Of a stretch of DNA of 5,750 bases, positions 1 to 3,258 are shown piece after piece. Below the pieces are notes generated by a model that ran no database searches, was not told the origin of the DNA, and saw nothing but the letters and a program-made list of their open reading frames with translations. Origin of the DNA: Candidatus Zambryskibacteria bacterium RIFOXYD2_FULL_43_10 (lineage in GTDB: Bacteria > Patescibacteriota > Minisyncoccia > Phycocordibacterales > Zambryskibacteraceae). The stretch lies in contig MHWZ01000023.1 in assembly GCA_001825475.1 (NCBI GenBank), forward strand, positions 1 to 5,750, in the 5' to 3' direction. The first letter of the stretch is position 1. Every line of letters starts with the position of its first letter. Made by a program: the position numbers and the translations under genes.

Positions 1-458
1 TCAAATTTTGGGATAACTTCCACCATCGAGAATGAGGTATGTCGAAGCGCCTTGGCGTTAAATGGCGAGAGGCGCACCAGACGATGCACCCCAGACTCAT
101 TCTTAAGTGTGCCGTAAACACCTTTACTATTTATTTCCAGAGTGATATTCCGATACCCGCCATGATCATTTTCGTTTTTATGAATTATTCGATAATTCCA
201 CTTTCTCTTATTAAAAAATTTCTGATACATTTCAAGAAGCATGCGGGAAAAATCCTCGGCGTCATCTCCTCCCGCGCCGGAAAAAATGGTCATCACGGCT
301 CCGCCCGCGTCGTACTTCCCCACTCCCGTCAGTTTATTTTTCAACGCCTCGTGTTCGCGAATCATCGCCTGAGCCTTGTCTTTATCCACCCAAAATTCCG
401 CCGAGTTCATAGCCCGCTCAATTTCTTCGATTTTCTTTTGAATCTCTTCTTTACCCAT
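1..458 (-). CDS. prfB: Peptide chain release factor 2, 5' part (cut by window edge)
   Basis: RF2 ends translation at UGA and UAA by reading the stop codon in the ribosomal A site and triggering peptidyl-tRNA hydrolysis. The 152 visible residues include the family block GAGGDDAEDF (about 61-70), GVYGTLKNESGVHRLVRL (about 113-130) and then the SPF tripeptide (131-133) that reads UGA, followed by RHTSF (139-143). The catalytic GGQ loop lies beyond the window. SPF sits at 205-207 in E. coli RF2, so this protein lacks about 74 residues of domain 1. No in-frame TGA or frameshift site is visible, so the classical prfB autoregulatory frameshift appears absent. The ATG at 458 is the only plausible start: the reading frame upstream lies inside a tRNA, meets a TAA there, and offers no ATG, GTG or TTG. 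There is no Shine-Dalgarno sequence. Identity is very secure; the short N-terminus is read directly from sequence. Confidence 0.96.
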   Translation of the reverse strand, partial: MGKEEIQKKIEEIERAMNSAEFWVDKDKAQAMIREHEALKNKLTGVGKYDAGGAVMTIFSGAGGDDAEDFSRMLLEMYQKFFNKRKWNYRIIHKNENDHGGYRNITLEINSKGVYGTLKNESGVHRLVRLSPFNAKALRHTSFSMVEVIPKF

Positions 459-459
459 G

Positions 460-532
460 AGCCGGAGGCGAGATTTGAACTCGCGACTTACCCCTTACGA
501 AGGGGTTACTCTACCAACTGAGTTACTCCGGC
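460..532 (-). tRNA. tRNA-Thr (anticodon CGT)
   Basis: A complete 73-nt cloverleaf folds on the minus strand. Acceptor GCCGGAG pairs with CTCCGGC. The D-arm is ACTC/GAGT with loop AGTTGGTA. The anticodon arm is ACCCC/GGGGT with loop TTCGTAA, giving anticodon CGT (reads ACG). The T-arm is GCGAG/CTCGC with the standard loop TTCAAAT. The discriminator is U73. The 3' CCA is not encoded: the next bases are C-A-T, where A-T already belongs to the prfB ATG at 458. CCA must be added by the nucleotidyltransferase after 3' trimming. The gene is probably transcribed into prfB. Confidence 0.97.
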
Positions 533-553
533 CTTAGCGAAAAACTCAAGCTT

Positions 554-562
554 ACTTTAGCA
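554..562 (-). promoter_or_regulatory. Candidate extended -10 for tRNA-Thr(CGT) / prfB
   Basis: The minus strand reads TG-C-TAAAGT, an extended -10 box about 22 nt ahead of the tRNA 5' end. It would place transcription start near 547 with a 15-nt leader. The expected -35 position (577-582, TTCTAT) is poor, so the call depends on the TGn extension. No convincing terminator separates the upstream membrane-protein gene from this tRNA, so read-through from the sigma operon is also possible. Confidence 0.35.
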
Positions 563-591
563 AAAAGAGTGGAAAAATAGAAGACGGGTGC

Positions 592-906
592 TCAAACAAA
601 ACGCTCTCTTAACATGGCGCGGAAAGTAATATTTTTTATAAAAAAGAGAATCATAAAACCCGTTAGAACAAGAATCATTTGTACCAACAAGTCAGTACCA
701 GAAAATGCCATTATAAAATATCGATAATAATTTCCTGAAATAAACATGTTCGATATTACACTCGGCACTGAAACAAAAATTGATAAAATTACCGCGAGAG
801 TGATAAATATCAAAGATTCGGAGATAAAAGGGTTATTTAATTTGCGCATAAAAAACTCCAGGTAGACACTGAGCATTATTCTATTTTTCATATTCATAAG
901 CGTCAT
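592..906 (-). CDS. Small two-helix membrane protein, partner of the sigma factor
   Basis: This 104-residue protein has no family I can name with confidence. It has a short basic N-terminus (about 1-30), a hydrophobic helix at about 31-53 (rich in I, L, F and V), a short polar loop containing GNYYRYF (58-64), a second helix at about 72-91, and a basic tail ending RAMLRERFV. Both ends are positively charged and probably cytoplasmic. Its ATG (906-904) overlaps the sigma-factor stop as ATGA, so the two are almost certainly co-transcribed and translationally coupled; no Shine-Dalgarno is seen. Alternative in-frame ATGs occur at codons 4 and 6. By position it is a candidate membrane-bound regulator or anti-sigma factor for the sigma gene, but it lacks a recognisable zinc-binding anti-sigma (HxxxCxxC) motif. 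The function is inferred only from context. Confidence 0.75.
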   Translation of the reverse strand: MTLMNMKNRIMLSVYLEFFMRKLNNPFISESLIFITLAVILSIFVSVPSVISNMFISGNYYRYFIMAFSGTDLLVQMILVLTGFMILFFIKNITFRAMLRERFV

Positions 907-1457
907 ATCATTTTTAAGGCAAGATACTTGAATTGTCTTCTGGCTCGATAGAGACCGGAGCGCACAGCTGAAAGAGAAATGTGTTCCAGCGAGGCAATCT
1001 CTTCGTAACTTTTATCTTCAAAGAAATAGAGGAAGAGCAGGCGAGATAAACGTTGCGGTAAACGGACTAAAACTGACCGCACAAATGATGTTTGCTCTTT
1101 GTCAGAGAAAAATTCTACACCACCAGACACGTCTAGGTCAGAGAAATCCATCAACTTAATACGATTAGAACTCATGATTTTTTGAGAAGCGTAATCGTAA
1201 CAAGTGTTAATAAGAATTTTGTAGGCCCATGATTGAAAACTGGCGCCTTGCCTTTCCGAAAATTTACGCGCGTTCTTATATATCTTGATAAAAGTATCTT
1301 GCACCGCGTCTTCCGCGATATCTCGGGAACGAAGAATATATAACCCCTTGCGTAGAAAAGCTTCTTGATAACGATCAATCAACATTCCAAACATCCAAGG
1401 ATAATCCTGTGAATCTTCTAGGATTTTAGCGTCTGAAAGTTGAGAGGTGGGCTTCAT
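903..1457 (-). CDS. ECF-type RNA polymerase sigma factor (sigma-70 family)
   Basis: This 184-residue protein has the two-domain plan of extracytoplasmic-function sigma factors and would direct RNA polymerase to a small regulon. Region 2 spans about 25-92, with the core-binding and -10-reading signature RDIAEDAVQDTFIKIYKN (45-62) followed by SFQSWAYKILINTCYDY (73-89). Region 4 spans about 128-180 and begins VRLPQRLSRLLFLYFFEDKS. Its helix-turn-helix, at about 151-176, includes SYEEIASLEHISLSAVRS and then LYRARRQF, which would read the -35 element. No region 1.1 or 3 is present. The ATG at 1457 is the only usable start, because the frame closes at a TAA at 1499-1497 with no other start codon between. 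The nearest AGGAG (1492-1488) is about 30 nt away, too far to serve as a ribosome binding site. The gene overlaps the following membrane-protein gene by 4 nt. The family call is firm; the regulon is unknown. Confidence 0.93.
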   Translation of the reverse strand: MKPTSQLSDAKILEDSQDYPWMFGMLIDRYQEAFLRKGLYILRSRDIAEDAVQDTFIKIYKNARKFSERQGASFQSWAYKILINTCYDYASQKIMSSNRIKLMDFSDLDVSGGVEFFSDKEQTSFVRSVLVRLPQRLSRLLFLYFFEDKSYEEIASLEHISLSAVRSGLYRARRQFKYLALKMI

Positions 1458-1469
1458 GAGTAAGGGAAC

Positions 1470-1491
1470 GGAGCCCGTAAATACGCGCTCC
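1470..1491 (-). promoter_or_regulatory. Imperfect 22-nt dyad in the sigma-gene leader
   Basis: On the minus strand the arms GGAGCGCGTA and TACGGGCTCC are separated by TT and are complementary except for one G:G pair. As RNA this gives a GGAGC/GCTCC stem, a mismatch, a CGT/ACG stem and a four-base loop. It lies 12 nt before the sigma start codon and directly after the transcription start predicted from the nearer TATAAT box. It could be an operator or a 5' stabilising/attenuating hairpin. The symmetry is seen; the role is inferred. Confidence 0.45.
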
Positions 1492-1498
1492 TGTGTTT

Positions 1499-1531
1499 AT
1501 TATAATATTGTTCCCTTCAATTATTATAACA
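1499..1531 (-). promoter_or_regulatory. Two stacked -10 boxes upstream of the sigma gene
   Basis: Two perfect TATAAT boxes, each inside a 9-bp direct repeat TTATAATAA, lie 24 nt apart on the minus strand at 1528-1523 and 1504-1499. The distal one is a perfect extended -10 (TG-T-TATAAT, 1531-1523) and predicts a start near 1516. The proximal one predicts a start near 1492. Leaders would be about 59 and 35 nt. No good -35 hexamer is seen for either, so recognition by the housekeeping sigma via the extended -10 is the simplest reading. Confidence 0.5.
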
Positions 1532-1562
1532 CTTTCAAACTGCAAAAAGTTGCGCATGGACT

Positions 1563-2504
1563 TTATAATGATTTCTTTAACTGTTCTATAAAAGGAACAG
1601 TGTTTGCATCAACGCCGTGTAATTCTGCAATGGCTCCAGCGGTAGCACCCGCTATGGACAAAACATGGAGAAGTTGGTTTACCTTGCCCTGAGGAAGATT
1701 GAAAGCAAAGACGTCAACACCCCGCGAAGAGATTAGATCTTGAAAAACACTCATCTCGCGCGAAAGCTCAATGCCGTCTTCCTTATCCAAAAGCAGTAAT
1801 ACCTTTAAATTTTCTGCGAGTGGCCCCGCTGTCTCTGGAATAATTCCCTGTGCCTCATTATGCGTGAGTTCGGGAAAATAGTTGGCGAAAGCTGGAATTT
1901 TTCCCGTTTCGTTTAGCATTATCTTCCAGATATAAGAAAGGGCGTAATTACTTCTGGACGAATAAACTAAGGGAATTTTCTTTTCGAATTTTTCACCGAT
2001 TTCTTTTCCGTGTTCAAGGGCTTTTTGAATATCAATAGAATCTCTCTTGGTTTCAGGAAATAAATCTTCGCGACTAATAACATAAAGAAGGGCTTTTAAC
2101 ATCATAAGCACGGCATTCCTGGGTTCGAAACCGAAAGGGATAAGAACATGTGGTACTGTCTTTTTGACCGCCCAATCTAAAAGAACTCCACCTGAAGTGA
2201 TCGCGACTAAAGGGTACTGCTTTTCTAGCGCTTCTTTGGCGAAGCTTAATGTCTCGACTGTATTACCTGAATACGACACGGCCACATACAAGGTCTTGCC
2301 TTCACTCTTTATAGGCAAATGATAATCATCGTGAAGCCATGCCGGAAAAGTTGGATCCAAAAAGAAAAGTATTCTAGCCACTAAGCCAGAACCACCCATG
2401 CCGCCAATAATGACATTATCAAACCTGGCGATCTTCGTCCGAGATAAGCCACCTTCCAACTTTGGAATAAACGACAGTTGCGCCTTAAGTTCTGTCTCAT
2501 CCAT
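1563..2504 (-). CDS. Bifunctional phosphoglucose/phosphomannose isomerase (SIS domains)
   Basis: This cytoplasmic enzyme of 313 residues is predicted to interconvert glucose-6-phosphate and fructose-6-phosphate, and mannose-6-phosphate and fructose-6-phosphate, feeding glycolysis and nucleotide-sugar synthesis. The first SIS domain has the phosphate-binding GMGGSG (35-40) and SYSGNT (77-82). The second half has NETGKIPAF (198-206) and PELTHNEAQG (211-220). E199 and H215 are 16 residues apart, the same spacing as Glu203/His219 in the Pyrobaculum dual-specificity enzyme. The C-terminus VPFIEQLKKSL matches the family ending with its catalytic lysine. T288 may correspond to the threonine linked to mannose-phosphate activity. 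Length is normal (about 300-350). The ATG at 2504 has no Shine-Dalgarno sequence and lies exactly where a transcript from the -10 at 2516-2511 would begin. The family is secure; dual activity is inferred from family. Confidence 0.93.
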   Translation of the reverse strand: MDETELKAQLSFIPKLEGGLSRTKIARFDNVIIGGMGGSGLVARILFFLDPTFPAWLHDDYHLPIKSEGKTLYVAVSYSGNTVETLSFAKEALEKQYPLVAITSGGVLLDWAVKKTVPHVLIPFGFEPRNAVLMMLKALLYVISREDLFPETKRDSIDIQKALEHGKEIGEKFEKKIPLVYSSRSNYALSYIWKIMLNETGKIPAFANYFPELTHNEAQGIIPETAGPLAENLKVLLLLDKEDGIELSREMSVFQDLISSRGVDVFAFNLPQGKVNQLLHVLSIAGATAGAIAELHGVDANTVPFIEQLKKSL

Positions 2505-2510
2505 GTCTCA

Positions 2511-2519
2511 AGTGTAGCA
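2511..2519 (-). promoter_or_regulatory. Extended -10 placing transcription start at the isomerase ATG
   Basis: The minus strand reads TG-C-TACACT, six bases (TGAGAC), then ATG. With the usual 7-nt step from the end of the -10 box, the first transcribed base is the A of the start codon, giving a leaderless mRNA. The -35 region is weak. An AT-rich TATAAA further upstream (about 2530-2525) is an alternative -10, and read-through from the tRNA 42 nt upstream is possible. Confidence 0.4.
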
Positions 2520-2546
2520 CCTATTTTATATCGGCAGCATTGATTC

Positions 2547-2621
2547 TGGAGCCAGAGGGGAGAATCGGACTCCCGACCTCTTTCTTACCATGAAAGCGTT
2601 CTGCCACTGAACTACTCTGGC
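2547..2621 (-). tRNA. tRNA-Thr (anticodon GGT), CCA encoded
   Basis: A complete cloverleaf folds on the minus strand. Acceptor GCCAGAG pairs with CTCTGGC. The D-arm is GTTC/GAAC with loop AGTGGCA. The anticodon arm is CTTTC/GAAAG with loop ATGGTAA, giving anticodon GGT (reads ACC/ACU). The T-arm is GGGAG/CTCCC. The discriminator is U73, and CCA is encoded at 2549-2547. Two odd bases are visible. The T-loop is TCCGATT, so position 55 is C where nearly all tRNAs have U (pseudouridine). Position 32 is A instead of a pyrimidine. All stems are perfect, which argues for a working gene. Confidence 0.95.
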
Positions 2622-2629
2622 ACATTTGT

Positions 2630-2681
2630 GCTCTACTTCACCCCGCCCAGATTTTGGCGGGGCAAGCTGAGCTATCTTGGC
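2630..2681 (-). pseudogene. tRNA-like 5' half with a hairpin in the D-loop
   Basis: The minus strand reads GCCAAGA-TA-GCTC-AG, then a GC-rich hairpin, then TA-GAGC. These are the 5' acceptor strand, the TA linker and both strands of a D-stem, but the D-loop is expanded to about 35 nt and no anticodon arm, T-arm or 3' acceptor strand follows. It lies 60 nt upstream of the intact tRNA-Thr(GGT); over TGTGCCA(N3)TAG(N)TCAG the two copies match at 14 of 18 bases. It may be a broken tRNA or a partial duplication that gained an insert. Resemblance by chance is not excluded. Confidence 0.4.
2641..2662. repeat. GC-rich hairpin (7-bp perfect stem)
   Basis: CCCCGCC (2641-2647) and GGCGGGG (2656-2662) are perfect inverted arms around an 8-nt loop, CAGATTTT. 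On the minus strand the stem extends outward with CTT/AAG across a one-base bulge, to about 10-11 bp. No U-run follows on either strand, so it is not a standard intrinsic terminator. It stands out from its AT-rich surroundings and sits inside the tRNA-like half. It could be a dispersed genomic palindrome or an RNA structural element. Confidence 0.6.
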
Positions 2682-2689
2682 ACAAAAGT

Positions 2690-2735
2690 TATAATACTAA
2701 ACAGTGGATATCTTTACCAATAACTTTGGTATCAT
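2690..2735 (+). promoter_or_regulatory. Two -10 boxes for the rightward surface-protein operon
   Basis: A perfect TATAAT lies at 2690-2695 and predicts a start near 2702, with a leader of about 41 nt to the ATG at 2743. A second, extended box, TG-G-TATCAT at 2727-2735, predicts a start at 2742-2743, the start codon itself, repeating the leaderless layout of the isomerase gene. Neither has a good -35 (CTGAGC-like and GATATC). Confidence 0.4.
2691..2720 (-). promoter_or_regulatory. Candidate promoter for tRNA-Thr(GGT)
   Basis: On the minus strand TTGGTA (2720-2715) is followed after 18 nt by TATTAT (2696-2691). Transcription would begin near 2684, right before the tRNA-like half, making a leader of about 63 nt that RNase P would remove at 2621. 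The -10 box overlaps a plus-strand TATAAT, so the two directions may compete. Confidence 0.45.
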
Positions 2736-2743
2736 ATTTACCA
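2715..2743. promoter_or_regulatory. Three alternating TACCA half-sites between divergent promoters
   Basis: TACCAA (2715-2720), TTGGTA (2726-2731) and TACCA (2739-2743) alternate in orientation, giving a 6-bp dyad with a 5-nt spacer and an overlapping 5-bp dyad with a 7-nt spacer. They cover the proximal -10 and start codon of the rightward operon and the -35 of the leftward tRNA promoter. They would suit an operator, but short AT-rich half-sites like these can occur by chance. Confidence 0.3.
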
Positions 2744-3258
2744 TGATTGAAGACTTTGGGAATAGGGACAACAACCAGTGGAAAAAATACGGTTATCTTA
2801 TTTTCGGTATTTGCGTGTTGATAATTGCTGTCTTGTTGGTTACAAATGGTTTTAAAAAAAGTGGTATAGATAATTCTCAAAGTATAGTTACCAACATAGT
2901 GATACCGGATATAGTCAGAGCCAATCCAAAAGAAGTAGTGAAGGGATTCCCCGAGACGTTAATTCTAAACTCAAAAACTGAGATTGTCGGATCTTATTCG
3001 GCGACATATCCCGGCTCTTCAGCCGCACAATTTACAGTTGAATTCGTCTCGTCAAAAAATCCGAAGGTAAATTACGATTTCTACACTAAATGGGCTACAG
3101 ATAATGGATGGCAAATCATCAATTCTTCTCAAAGTGATCTAATCTCATCCCTATATCTCAAAAAGGCAGCGGAGGCAATAAATATCACCATTCGTTCGTC
3201 TGTAAAAATCACAGGGGGATCCAGTATTGTTATAAGTTACGTAAATTTAAATAAATGA
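2743..3258 (+). CDS. Single-pass membrane protein with extracytoplasmic domain
   Basis: I do not recognise a named family. From the ATG at 2743 the product has 171 residues: a short polar N-terminus including two lysines before the membrane (14-15), one transmembrane helix at about 16-34, a basic flank (FKKSG), then an exported domain of about 130 residues. That domain has FPETLIL, an aromatic/Gly-rich strand SYSATYPGSS, VNYDFYTKWATDNGWQII and a final beta-rich segment ending SIVISYVNLNK. The pattern (xFYxxW..xxGW) resembles small secreted alpha/beta domains common in CPR predicted proteins. A GTG at 2704 is in frame and would add 13 residues (184 aa). ATG is preferred because an extended -10 lies just upstream and the extra segment is not conserved-looking. 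Its stop overlaps the next start as ATGA, so it is probably coupled to the large surface protein as a membrane-held partner. That role is inferred. Confidence 0.82.
   Translation: MIEDFGNRDNNQWKKYGYLIFGICVLIIAVLLVTNGFKKSGIDNSQSIVTNIVIPDIVRANPKEVVKGFPETLILNSKTEIVGSYSATYPGSSAAQFTVEFVSSKNPKVNYDFYTKWATDNGWQIINSSQSDLISSLYLKKAAEAINITIRSSVKITGGSSIVISYVNLNK

Noticed and set aside
39..521. Plus-strand open frame of 160 codons
   Set aside because: It lies antisense to prfB and runs into the tRNA on the other strand. The translation has no family pattern, whereas the minus strand gives an unmistakable RF2.
458..532. Programmed frameshift site for prfB hidden upstream of the ATG
   Set aside because: The upstream frame is tRNA sequence with a TAA and no start codon; there is no CTTTGA-like slippery site or internal TGA.
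1507..1517. ECF-type autoregulatory promoter (GGAAC on the minus strand upstream of the sigma gene)
   Set aside because: GGAAC is present, but no matching ECF -10 motif occurs 15-17 nt downstream; the TATAAT boxes explain the region better.
1447..1692. Plus-strand open frame of 81 codons
   Set aside because: It overlaps the sigma promoter region and the 3' end of the isomerase in antisense; the low-complexity product has no supporting features.
2641..2662. Intrinsic terminator
   Set aside because: The stem is strong, but neither strand has a U-run after it, and it lies upstream of genes on both sides.
2704..2706. GTG as start of the small membrane-protein gene
   Set aside because: It is possible, but it lies almost on the predicted start from the TATAAT at 2690 and adds 13 residues of undistinguished sequence across an extended -10 box. 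The ATG at 2743 fits better. Not fully excluded.
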